Below are positions 37,329-45,123 of a DNA stretch of 64,000 nucleotides, piece after piece. The position numbers and the translations under genes were made by a program. The stretch is from NCBI RefSeq assembly GCF_000332455.1, contig NZ_AOGY02000028.1, positions 22,336 through 86,335 on the forward strand, read 5' to 3'. This DNA comes from Leptospira vanthielii serovar Holland str. Waz Holland = ATCC 700522. Its GTDB lineage: Bacteria; Spirochaetota; Leptospiria; Leptospirales; Leptospiraceae. The notes beneath the pieces are model-generated. The model did no database searches, was not told the DNA's origin, and saw only the letters and a list, made by a program, of their open reading frames with translations. The stretch's first letter is position 1, and the number at the start of each line of letters is the position of its first letter.

Positions 37329-38183
37329 ATGCAATTACTTACAAAATTAAAACTTTCTAGTTATTTATTTCTTTTGATACTTGTATCCTTCTCACATTGC
37401 AAAAAATCTTCCTCTTCTGGAGAGGACCTGGCTGCTTTATTACCTTTACTTAACTTAGCATCCGGTTTGAATTTCTGTCCAAAATCTCCACTACCTTCTG
37501 AAATCTTGATCGCTACGACAGTTGTTAGTGCAAGTGCCAATGTTTCCGGTTTTTCCGACTCAAACAAAGCAATCAATGGCATCTGTGGCTCTGGAGAACT
37601 TGTTGGCTCTTTGGATGTTTACGCCTTAGACATCACAGGTCCAGGTGCTACAATGGTCCTCAGTTGGGGCGGAAAAACTGTAAAAAATGTCTCGGGTGAC
37701 GACTTCATTGTTTATGACAATAGTTTTCGCATCTCCGATGATACAAATACTTATGCTATGGATCCTTCCGTCATACAAGTTTCCATTGATGGAACCAATT
37801 TTTGCGGATTTAATCCTAGTTATACGGGTGCCAGTGTCAATTTAATGAATAGCTGGTTACGTTTTGGTGGACTTAGACCAGTGTATTTCAATATGACCAC
37901 CAAACCATTTTCAAACGAAGACTTATTTGTCAATACCGGTGGATCTTTTTTGTTAGGTGGTGGTGATGGATTTGATTTAGACAACTTAGACGAGAACGAT
38001 CCGAACGATATCAATTGTAATACCACTCTCGCCAATGATATCAAAGCCACTGGATTTAAATTCCTGAAAATTACCTCTGCAAGTGCTGTGAACAATCCTG
38101 CAACGGGAAACAACTTCCCCTGGCCCCCTGGCAGTTATAATGGTAGCGATATCGATGGAGTGGTGGCTCGCAAACTGCAATAA
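37329..38183 (+). CDS. Second lipoprotein of the cobalamin-controlled pair
   Basis: A 284-residue lipoprotein. I start it at the ATG preceded by GGGGGA rather than at a TTG 12 bases upstream; the signal then ends FSHC (Cys24). The mature part contains the pattern MVLSWGG...DDFIVYDNSF...VIQVSIDGTNFCGF. This resembles a secreted beta-domain seen in cell-surface proteins of several phyla (GPDFIVFEN..VSVDG). I recall that family as sometimes adjacent to cobalamin transport genes, but have not verified this. A surface corrinoid-binding role is a reasonable hypothesis, not a demonstrated function. About 140 bases of AT-rich sequence follow, with no clear terminator. Confidence 0.8.
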   Translation: MQLLTKLKLSSYLFLLILVSFSHCKKSSSSGEDLAALLPLLNLASGLNFCPKSPLPSEILIATTVVSASANVSGFSDSNKAINGICGSGELVGSLDVYALDITGPGATMVLSWGGKTVKNVSGDDFIVYDNSFRISDDTNTYAMDPSVIQVSIDGTNFCGFNPSYTGASVNLMNSWLRFGGLRPVYFNMTTKPFSNEDLFVNTGGSFLLGGGDGFDLDNLDENDPNDINCNTTLANDIKATGFKFLKITSASAVNNPATGNNFPWPPGSYNGSDIDGVVARKLQ

Positions 38184-38322
38184 CCATCCTTTAGTCATTA
38201 TGTCAGATTTTCCCTCTTTCGAAGTTCTACTAAAAAAAACCTAAAAAAAGGACCTGTATTTCAGTTGACCGATCCTTAAAAAAGAGTTCTTTTTTTAGAA
38301 CCACACCGAGCGCGTATCCACT

Positions 38323-39102
38323 TTGAGCGAAAACCTATACACACAAAAAATATCCATCCAGGATGAGATGCCTAGGTTATCCGCGCAGGCCAATCTTCTA
38401 AAACTCCTACTCGATCCTTTTTTGGATTCCATTTCCTTTGAAAAGGAATCAGGGAAGGCACTAGACGCTGGGGCAGGTCCTGGAGTGCTCACCAGTTTCT
38501 TAATGAAAAAAAATCCGAATCTTCATTGGTCTGCATGTGACATTTCGGAAGAAATGGTGCAATATTGTAAACTGTCGCACCCAAAAGTAGACTGGAAGGT
38601 CTCCGATGTGCGTTCTCTCGATTACCCGGACAACCATTTTGATTTCATCTTCAATTCTATGGTTCTCATCCATATCAAAGAACCAGAAAAGGCTCTAAAG
38701 GAATTCCACCGGGTGTTAAAACCAGGCGGAAAGATTCTGATTCATTGTCCCAACGATAAATCCTTCACTGGCCCCCAAGTTCTTTTGGACATGGTGGCAA
38801 AACATGCTACGATTCATCCAGCGGATCGGTTTGTAATGGAAAAGGTTCCTGAAATTATGGAACAATTGGGTTTTAAGTTGTCGGCAAGAACAGACTTTAT
38901 TGCATCCAATGATGGCAACGATGATAAACCCTTAGTCGACTACCCAAAAATTCATTTGGGAATGATGACAGGTTGGTCGATGATGTCCTTTATGGGTCAT
39001 CCAGACGGAATGCAAGATTTGTATTCTAGGCTCCAATCAGAGTATATGTCCAATCGTGTGAAATTCACGATTAAACTTGAAACGCATTTGTACCAAAAAT
39101 AG
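38323..39102 (+). CDS. Class I SAM-dependent methyltransferase
   Basis: A 259-residue methyltransferase of the Methyltransf_11/25 type. Motif I is ALDAGAGPGVLTSFL (about 47-61). An acidic residue after it (ACDISEEMV) would bind SAM, and DYPDNHFDFIFNSMVLIHI is motif IV. LKPGGKILIHCPN is motif VI. The substrate is unknown. The start is TTG and not certain; no strong ribosome site is visible. It is 12 bases upstream of the SiaB-like gene, so it probably shares a transcript with the partner-switch genes. Confidence 0.85.
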   Translation: MSENLYTQKISIQDEMPRLSAQANLLKLLLDPFLDSISFEKESGKALDAGAGPGVLTSFLMKKNPNLHWSACDISEEMVQYCKLSHPKVDWKVSDVRSLDYPDNHFDFIFNSMVLIHIKEPEKALKEFHRVLKPGGKILIHCPNDKSFTGPQVLLDMVAKHATIHPADRFVMEKVPEIMEQLGFKLSARTDFIASNDGNDDKPLVDYPKIHLGMMTGWSMMSFMGHPDGMQDLYSRLQSEYMSNRVKFTIKLETHLYQK

Positions 39103-39114
39103 ACGGAGGCAAAA

Positions 39115-39672
39115 TTGAATCAAAAGGCACCCATTATCATCGGGGAATACCACATCATTCCAGAAAATTTGCCTGCTGATGGCCAACTTCGATTGATCTT
39201 CCAACCAATCGATATGACTACGTATTGGAGGCGGTGCGGGCTCACTGCAAACTTTGTTGCCGGATTTTACTCCTATTGTTACGAAGCTAGTGAAACCAAA
39301 GCCAACTCCCTTTCTACAATCATTAACGAACTTCTTGAAAATGCTTCTAAATTTTCGAAAGCAAGAGAAGGTAGAATCAACGTAGAATTGAAACAATACG
39401 GAAATCTTTTAAGAATTGATGTTTTAAATGTGGCGTCAAAAACCTTACGAGATAGTTTTGAGCTTTTTGTAAACAAACTCTTGTCGGAGAACGTGGAGGA
39501 GATGTATTTTTCTACACTCGAAACCAAAGAAGATAGTGATACCAAGTCTGGTCTGGGCCTACTCATGATGTTAAAGGACTACCCCGTTCGTTTTGGTTAT
39601 AGTTTCCATGAGATCGATGCCGATACTCATGAAATCACGGTAAGAGCAATTATCAACGTAGAAGAGATATAA
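39115..39672 (+). CDS. SiaB-like (DUF6272-type) ATPase-fold regulator, first copy
   Basis: A 185-residue protein with a histidine-kinase-like ATPase fold. Recognisable pieces are IDMTTYWRRCG near the start, IINELLENASKFS (N box), and KSGLGLLMMLKDYPV (G-box region). This is the layout of SiaB/DUF6272 proteins, which phosphorylate or bind a STAS partner. TTG start with GGAGG at perfect spacing. It lies 13 bases upstream of a STAS gene, the classic partner arrangement. A second copy is encoded at 43823-44407 with the same YWRR.G, ELLENA.K and KDYPV signatures. Confidence 0.85.
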   Translation: MNQKAPIIIGEYHIIPENLPADGQLRLIFQPIDMTTYWRRCGLTANFVAGFYSYCYEASETKANSLSTIINELLENASKFSKAREGRINVELKQYGNLLRIDVLNVASKTLRDSFELFVNKLLSENVEEMYFSTLETKEDSDTKSGLGLLMMLKDYPVRFGYSFHEIDADTHEITVRAIINVEEI

Positions 39673-39685
39673 TAGGCGAAGCTTC

Positions 39686-40033
39686 ATGGAAATCAAAGAC
39701 TTAGATTACAACATACAATACGACGAAGCCACTAAGACTGTCAAATTCACAGGTTCCATCCGATTACAGAACTTACCCGCTTATGAACCCATAAAATTAT
39801 TTTTAAGAGACGTTGCCAAACTTTGCCAAGGAACCTTACTCACTATGGATTTTAGAGATTTACAATTTGTAAACAGTTCGGGGATCACTACCCTCTCTAT
39901 GTTCATTATTGATTCCAGGAAAAGTGCAACATACCAAATCAAAATCCAAGGATCCCTCAATGTTTCTTGGCAGTCAAAATCACTTTCCAACTTCAAAAAA
40001 CTTTGGGACCAAGTGGTTTTGGAAATTTCCTAA
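39686..40033 (+). CDS. STAS-domain regulator (SiaC-like), partner of the SiaB-like protein
   Basis: A 115-residue STAS-type protein. The segment FVNSSGITTLSMF (about 70-82) carries the serine expected to be phosphorylated in anti-anti-sigma and SiaC/slr1659-like proteins. A phosphorylation switch with the SiaB-like protein encoded just upstream is likely; the SpoIIE phosphatase encoded at 41336-42847 could reset it. The 3-prime end is convergent with the cNMP-acyltransferase gene. Confidence 0.86.
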   Translation: MEIKDLDYNIQYDEATKTVKFTGSIRLQNLPAYEPIKLFLRDVAKLCQGTLLTMDFRDLQFVNSSGITTLSMFIIDSRKSATYQIKIQGSLNVSWQSKSLSNFKKLWDQVVLEIS

Positions 40034-40056
40034 ACACCTAAATTTCGTTTCCGACC

Positions 40057-41217
40057 CTACTTTCCGCCCATCTCGTACAACCTTCTAAATTCGAGCATGC
40101 GGCGGGACATTTCATTGAACCTTTGCGCTAATATCACAAACAAATTGGTAAGTAGTTTGATCGCAAGAGTCGGACTTTGGATTTCCAATTTTTGAAATTC
40201 ATTGGGAGTCAAAATTAATAACTTTGCGTGATCCCTCACAATGATATCAGCATTCCGATTGGACTTGGAAACAAAACCCAACTCTCCAAAAATCTCTCCT
40301 TGGTTTAAAATGGAAATCGTAGACCTGACTCCGTCCTCACGATTGACAACCACTTCCACACTTCCATCCAAAACACAAAAGAGGCCTTGGCTTTCTTGGT
40401 TTTGGTGAAATACAATATCCCCATCTTCATAGTCAATGAGATCCAACATAGATAATAACTTCTTTGATTCCTCTTCTGTGAATCCTCTGAGAAATGAGAG
40501 AAACTGGCTCGGAGGAAGCATCATATCATGAACAATATTTTGCCAAACCTCATCTCCCTCCATTGAGAAGAGAGGTCGAATGTCTTTGTACTCAGTAAAT
40601 TGAGTTTCGAATAAATGGGCAAGTTCGGTTCCCGCTGGAAAACGTTTCGCCAAACGGAGGAAAGGTGAGTGAATTTGTTTTAGATATTCGTTATCATCCA
40701 GTAAAAAAACCATAGGGATGACGATCCCATATTCGGGATGATGGATGTTCTTCTTGTACATCCTGTAACCAACTTGGTTGTACAAACGAACTAAATGAGG
40801 ATTGGTATCAATAAAATCGATGACAATCCCATGTTCTCTGGCATGTTCATAGATCTTCATACAAAGCATACTAGCAGCTGCTGTATGACGAAATTCACGT
40901 TTTACCATGAGTTTTGTGGACATCGAAACTTGATCCGGATAAAAGGGCCGGAAGAGTTCCATTTCATATAAATCTTCACATTCTAAATTTCCGTCTTTAC
41001 GGAAGTTGATGCGAACCGTTCCAATACATTCACCCTCTTCTGTCTCTGCGAGGAAAAGATGACCTGTTTCATCGAAGGGTTCTTTAATCATTTTTGTATT
41101 GTGGTCAGCATATTCCTGAACCCTGTTCATTTCTTGAACATAAATGTCATATCGGAGATGATAAATTTTATTGCGATCCTCCTCAGTTGTAGCCAAATGT
41201 ACTTTGATCTGACTCAT
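40057..41217 (-). CDS. GNAT-type N-acyltransferase fused to a cyclic-nucleotide-binding domain
   Basis: A 386-residue fusion; I start at MSQIKV, preceded by a GGGGGAAG stretch, rather than 48 bases upstream. Residues 1-185 form an N-acyltransferase domain of the autoinducer-synthase/FeeM-like GNAT type (IYHLRYDIYVQEMNR, HLFLAETEEGECIGTVRI, LVRLYNQVGYRMY). Residues about 245-360 form a cNMP-binding domain with an intact phosphate-binding cassette: Phe310-Gly-Glu312 and Arg321 (FGELGF...RNA). Known bacterial examples (mycobacterial PatA) put the cNMP domain first; here it is last. cAMP made by the nearby cyclase is the likely ligand. The acyl acceptor is unknown. Confidence 0.85.
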   Translation of the reverse strand: MSQIKVHLATTEEDRNKIYHLRYDIYVQEMNRVQEYADHNTKMIKEPFDETGHLFLAETEEGECIGTVRINFRKDGNLECEDLYEMELFRPFYPDQVSMSTKLMVKREFRHTAAASMLCMKIYEHAREHGIVIDFIDTNPHLVRLYNQVGYRMYKKNIHHPEYGIVIPMVFLLDDNEYLKQIHSPFLRLAKRFPAGTELAHLFETQFTEYKDIRPLFSMEGDEVWQNIVHDMMLPPSQFLSFLRGFTEEESKKLLSMLDLIDYEDGDIVFHQNQESQGLFCVLDGSVEVVVNREDGVRSTISILNQGEIFGELGFVSKSNRNADIIVRDHAKLLILTPNEFQKLEIQSPTLAIKLLTNLFVILAQRFNEMSRRMLEFRRLYEMGGK

Positions 41218-41249
41218 CCTAGTCTTCCCCCTAAAAAAATGAAAAATCA

Positions 41250-41266
41250 TTTGCAATTTATGCAAA
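41250..41266. promoter_or_regulatory. Inverted repeat between divergent signalling genes
   Basis: Perfect repeat TTTGCA-ATTTA-TGCAAA in the 118 bases between the cNMP-acyltransferase and the SpoIIE phosphatase genes. It could be an operator for either promoter. It does not match the CRP consensus (TGTGA-N6-TCACA). Confidence 0.3.
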
Positions 41267-41335
41267 ATGTATGACGTTATAAGCTAATTTTCCGCATTCT
41301 CTTGAACGAAATATAAAGAAAGAAAACTTTACTCT

Positions 41336-42847
41336 ATGCCGCAATCTCCCGCCAACGAAAATCGATTTGTCCTCTCGGACTATTACAAAAAACAACTTAA
41401 AGAGATTGCTTACCAAGGGGAATTCCGCGCAGAAACCTTCGCAACCAAGTTCCGATTTTTCTTCCTCGGATTTTTAGTTATCTTTGCCACATTGGGTCTC
41501 CTTTCCGGTCGGCCCCCCATCGAGTTCTACTATCAGATTTCTGCCATCTTAGTTCTTCTCTGTTATAACTTCATTGTCCTTTACTCATTAAAAAAATCGG
41601 GTAAGTATCTCAACATCTTTAAATTCTTATCTTCCTTTTTAGAAATCACCCTACTGACATTCGTTACAGGGTATACGGCATACTCCCAAAAAAATCCAAG
41701 CCTTGTGTATGCGGCACCGATGATTTATGTTTTCTTCATTCTCATCGCATTGGCATCCATACGTAATAATACTAAGACCATCATCTTTGCTGTCATTGTT
41801 CTCATTGTAGAGTATGCATCTCTCACCATCTACTTTTATCCAGAGATGACTGATTTGAATACTAAACTCATAGAGTTATCACAGTATCTCAAACCAGAGT
41901 TTTTAGAAGAGAACAGTACGTTCTTCCTAGTCAGTGCTGTTCCCATGGGAATTTTTCTCATCCTCTTATACATGATAGTTACCGGTGGTCTCATTCTTTA
42001 TGCCATTCTCAATACATCTCGTACAACACAGGAACAAGCTGACTTAATTTTTAATACAGAAAAACAAGCCATCTTAGAAGAGAACTTACGACTGGGTATG
42101 GAATTAGACGTAGCAAGACAAATTCAAGCTATGGTACTACCACGTAATGAAGAATTAAAAGAGATCCAAGAACTAGAAATTTCGGCAAGAATGGACTCGG
42201 CCAATGAAGTGGGTGGAGACTATTATGATGTGGTCCACCATGAAGATGGAACTGTTTACATTGGAATTGGTGACGTAACAGATCATGGTCTAGCCTCGGG
42301 TGTTGTGATGCTTATGACTCAGTCAGCGTTTATCACAACTTTGCGTTCCAAAGTAATTTCATTACGAGAATCACTTCGTTCCATCAACTCTATTTTGTTT
42401 TCCAATATACATGTTCGAATGAATGATATTCGAAATCTAACTCTGTCTTTATTTTCCTATAAAAATGGAGTGTTTACCACTGCGGGACAACACGAAACCA
42501 TTTTGGTTTATCGGCATGCTGTCAAAAAAACCGAAACTATCGACACTGTCGACAACGGTATGTTAGTTGGTCCAACAGAATCTATTGATGAATTTATTCA
42601 TGAAAAACCGATTCCTCTCCAACCAAAAGACATCATCCTGTTATACACTGATGGAGCAACGGAAGCCGAAAACCCGAAAAGGGAACAATTTGGAGCTCAC
42701 CGGTTGATTGAATCTTTAGAAAGACATATTGAACTCGATACGACCGATGCAATTTTAGATGCAATCTTTAAAGACATCTACGTCTTTATCGATGGAATGG
42801 ATGTTTATGATGACATTACCATCATGCTCATGCGCAAACGAGGATAG
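41336..42847 (+). CDS. Membrane SpoIIE-type PP2C phosphatase
   Basis: A 503-residue protein. About six transmembrane helices (about 40-225) are followed by a coiled coil (LRTTQEQADLIF to LGMELDVARQIQ, about 228-265) and a SpoIIE/RsbU-type phosphatase. Metal aspartates appear in VGGDYYD (Asp295), IGDVTDHG, YTDGATEAE and YDDITIM. By analogy with SiaA/RsbU it would dephosphorylate a STAS protein; the one encoded at 39686-40033 is the closest candidate. Nine bases separate it from the cyclase gene downstream. Confidence 0.9.
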   Translation: MPQSPANENRFVLSDYYKKQLKEIAYQGEFRAETFATKFRFFFLGFLVIFATLGLLSGRPPIEFYYQISAILVLLCYNFIVLYSLKKSGKYLNIFKFLSSFLEITLLTFVTGYTAYSQKNPSLVYAAPMIYVFFILIALASIRNNTKTIIFAVIVLIVEYASLTIYFYPEMTDLNTKLIELSQYLKPEFLEENSTFFLVSAVPMGIFLILLYMIVTGGLILYAILNTSRTTQEQADLIFNTEKQAILEENLRLGMELDVARQIQAMVLPRNEELKEIQELEISARMDSANEVGGDYYDVVHHEDGTVYIGIGDVTDHGLASGVVMLMTQSAFITTLRSKVISLRESLRSINSILFSNIHVRMNDIRNLTLSLFSYKNGVFTTAGQHETILVYRHAVKKTETIDTVDNGMLVGPTESIDEFIHEKPIPLQPKDIILLYTDGATEAENPKREQFGAHRLIESLERHIELDTTDAILDAIFKDIYVFIDGMDVYDDITIMLMRKRG

Positions 42848-42855
42848 GATATTTT

Positions 42856-43791
42856 ATGGACAATGAATCAATTATGGAGGAAGAACGCGCCAAGTATGCT
42901 GAGTTAGAAGTCCTCTACCAAAACATCATTGATCACTCCACAGAAATCGAAAACGAACTTCTAGAAAATAATACAAAGATTCAAACGATTTTAGATCGTA
43001 TGCGTCGTTATCTCTCTCCACAACTTTATGAAATGATTACGGGTGCCGAAGTAGAAACCTCCATTTCACACCAAAGACGTAAACTCACCATTTTCTTTTC
43101 TGATATAGTGGGATTTACAACCATCACTGATTCCATAGAACCAGAAATTCTTTCTGATTGTTTGAATAAGTATTTAGATGTGATGTCTAGTATCGCAATC
43201 AAATACGGTGGAACCATAGATAAATTCATTGGGGATGCCATCATGATTTTTTTTGGTGCACCTTCATTTGATAACGACAAAGTCCATGCATTAAACTGCG
43301 TAAAAATGGCCATCGAAATGAGAGACAGTTTACCTTCGTTAGCTGAATATTGGAAAAAATCTGGAATCAATCACAACCTAACCTGTCGTATTGGGATTAA
43401 TACCGGCTATGTGACCGTTGGAAATTTCGGAACTAACGAAAGAATGGATTACACCATCATTGGCGGGCCAGTCAATGTGGCCTCTCGATTGGAAAATGCC
43501 TCTGATGCTGGGGAAATCCTTATATCCAATGCAACCAAATCGCTGATAGACGAGTTTATTGATACAAAACCAAAGGGTGAAATTGTTGTCAAAGGAGTCC
43601 ACACTCCTATTGAGACCTTCCAAGTCATCGGTTTAAAAAACGATCAAGATAAAAAAGAAAACCCATTCCTGAAATTTGATTCTGATGGATTCCTTCTCAA
43701 ACCATTACATTTTGATAAACTGAGCACAAATCCCGAAGAACGCCGATTAATGCAATACGCATTAGAAAAAGCGCTTGCGGCTTTGAAATAA
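42856..43791 (+). CDS. Class III adenylate cyclase
   Basis: A 311-residue soluble cyclase. An N-terminal coiled coil (about 8-50) precedes a complete class III catalytic domain (about 70-260). Metal-binding Asp83 (FSDIVGFT) and Asp127 (GDAIMIFF), purine-selecting Lys123 and Thr200 (RMDYTIIG), and transition-state Asn207 and Arg211 (NVASRLE) are all present. The Lys/Thr pair predicts ATP as substrate, so cAMP is the product. It lies between the SpoIIE phosphatase and second SiaB-like genes and near the gene for a cNMP-binding acyltransferase, the likely effector. Confidence 0.92.
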   Translation: MDNESIMEEERAKYAELEVLYQNIIDHSTEIENELLENNTKIQTILDRMRRYLSPQLYEMITGAEVETSISHQRRKLTIFFSDIVGFTTITDSIEPEILSDCLNKYLDVMSSIAIKYGGTIDKFIGDAIMIFFGAPSFDNDKVHALNCVKMAIEMRDSLPSLAEYWKKSGINHNLTCRIGINTGYVTVGNFGTNERMDYTIIGGPVNVASRLENASDAGEILISNATKSLIDEFIDTKPKGEIVVKGVHTPIETFQVIGLKNDQDKKENPFLKFDSDGFLLKPLHFDKLSTNPEERRLMQYALEKALAALK

Positions 43792-43822
43792 CTCATCTAC
43801 ATTCGTTAGTTGAACTACGACT

Positions 43823-44407
43823 ATGCGAAAGTACGGCAATTTCCAATCTGCAAATAACATCAACCAAGAACCCGATTCCAAAATCCAAATCCATTTAAAA
43901 CCAGTGGATTTAATGCGTTATTGGCGCCGGATTGGAATCATGTCCGACTTTATTGGATATTTTTACGGATTCTCTTTTTTACCCAATGTTCCAACAGAAT
44001 CAATGGATATGAAAAATTCGGACATTGTGAATTCTATATCCACAGTCTTTAACGAGTTATTGGAAAATGCCGCTAAATATTCTTATGATAAAAAAGCAGA
44101 TATCGAAATCTCTTTAATCCATAGAGGCAAAACATTCGAAATGTTAGTTCGTAATAAAACAAACGAATCAAATGTAACTGCTTACGAAGCCAGTTTGAAA
44201 GAGATTTTCTCGGCAAAAGACTTGGAACGTTTGTATATCGAAAAATTAGAAACTAACGAAGACGATCCTCATCATTCTGGTATTGGTCTGATTATGGTTT
44301 TGAAAGACTATCCTGTCGAAATGGAAGTATCTTTTGAATCAGAAGGAGAGGACACATTCATCACAAGTAGGGTCATTTATTTCACAAACGGGTTCCCTCA
44401 ATCATAA
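43823..44407 (+). CDS. SiaB-like (DUF6272-type) ATPase-fold regulator, second copy
   Basis: A 194-residue paralogue of the protein encoded at 39115-39672. Shared features are IHLKPVDLMRYWRRIG, FNELLENAAKYS (N box) and HSGIGLIMVLKDYPV. The acidic LETNEDD segment replaces LETKEDS of the first copy. It follows the cyclase gene by 31 bases and probably ends that operon. No STAS gene lies immediately beside it, so it may act on the same STAS protein as the first copy or a distant one. The 3-prime end overlaps the convergent TetR gene by 26 bases. Confidence 0.85.
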   Translation: MRKYGNFQSANNINQEPDSKIQIHLKPVDLMRYWRRIGIMSDFIGYFYGFSFLPNVPTESMDMKNSDIVNSISTVFNELLENAAKYSYDKKADIEISLIHRGKTFEMLVRNKTNESNVTAYEASLKEIFSAKDLERLYIEKLETNEDDPHHSGIGLIMVLKDYPVEMEVSFESEGEDTFITSRVIYFTNGFPQS

Positions 44408-45053
44408 TTTCTAAAATTTGATCTACTTCTTTTCGAAAGGTTTCTTCTTCCTCTTTGGATTTGATTTGTTTCCATTTCCGTTCATTTAACACGGCAAATC
44501 CGTGAACCCCACTCCAAAAACTCATCATGAGAGTGTCTGTGGGAACGGAATTTTTCAACTTCAATGATTTTTGGCCGTATTCCACTATCTTATACATTCC
44601 TAAATAGGCTAATTTCCCACACTCTCGCAATTCATCAGAAATGGGATCTCCAGAAACATAGATCTCACCACCAAACATAAGTTCTGTCCTTCTGGGGTTT
44701 TTGAGTAATAGAAAAATATATTCCACACCTGCCTTTTTAATTTTTTCCAAAGGATCTTCCGAGTGTTCCCAGGCCCTATCCATACCCTCAGTCAATTCCC
44801 GAAACCCTTCGGTAACAAGGGCCTGGAGGAGATCCATCTTTTTGGGGAAATGGCGGTAGGGGGCGGTATGGCTCACACCCAAATCGGTGGCAATGTCTCG
44901 AAGACTGAGAGAAGAGACACCTTTCGTTTCTAATACCTTTCTGGAATGGTCCAAAACCTCTTCTCTTAGATTTCCATGGTGGTAGGTGCTAAGTTTTGAT
45001 TCAGGTGCAGAATTTGGTTTTTGGAGTGTTTGTTTTTTTTTAGCAGGTTTCAT
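44382..45053 (-). CDS. TetR-family transcriptional regulator
   Basis: A 223-residue regulator with a basic N-terminal tail and a TetR helix-turn-helix at about 28-75 (LSTYHHGNLREEVL, SLRDIATDLGVSHTAPYRHF). The C-terminal part resembles the TetR_C_13/WHG group (FWSGVHGFAVL). It is divergent from the two membrane-protein genes, with a 70-base spacer holding a clear inverted repeat, so it likely represses both itself and those genes. Confidence 0.9.
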   Translation of the reverse strand: MKPAKKKQTLQKPNSAPESKLSTYHHGNLREEVLDHSRKVLETKGVSSLSLRDIATDLGVSHTAPYRHFPKKMDLLQALVTEGFRELTEGMDRAWEHSEDPLEKIKKAGVEYIFLLLKNPRRTELMFGGEIYVSGDPISDELRECGKLAYLGMYKIVEYGQKSLKLKNSVPTDTLMMSFWSGVHGFAVLNERKWKQIKSKEEEETFRKEVDQILEIMIEGTRL

Positions 45054-45070
45054 ATCTAAAATGTTTACAA

Positions 45071-45100
45071 TGTATACTTTCTATGTTGACAGAGTATACA
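45071..45100. promoter_or_regulatory. TetR operator candidate over a divergent promoter
   Basis: Perfect 8-bp arms TGTATACT (45071-45078) and AGTATACA (45093-45100), 14 bases apart. TTGACA at 45086-45091 lies inside the dyad; a TACACT at 45109-45114 is 17 bases downstream and could be the matching -10. Binding would block the promoter of the membrane-protein pair and probably that of the TetR gene. Other TGT/ACA half-sites flank it. Confidence 0.6.
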
Positions 45101-45123
45101 TATATATTTACACTGTCTACATT

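Noticed and set aside
38284..38301. Hairpin GTTCT/AGAAC with a T-rich loop as a terminator of the lipoprotein pair
   Set aside because: Only five AT-rich base pairs and no following T-tract.
41218..41335. CRP-type operator near the cyclase cluster
   Set aside because: No TGTGA-N6-TCACA-like sequence; only the TGCAAA dyad is present.
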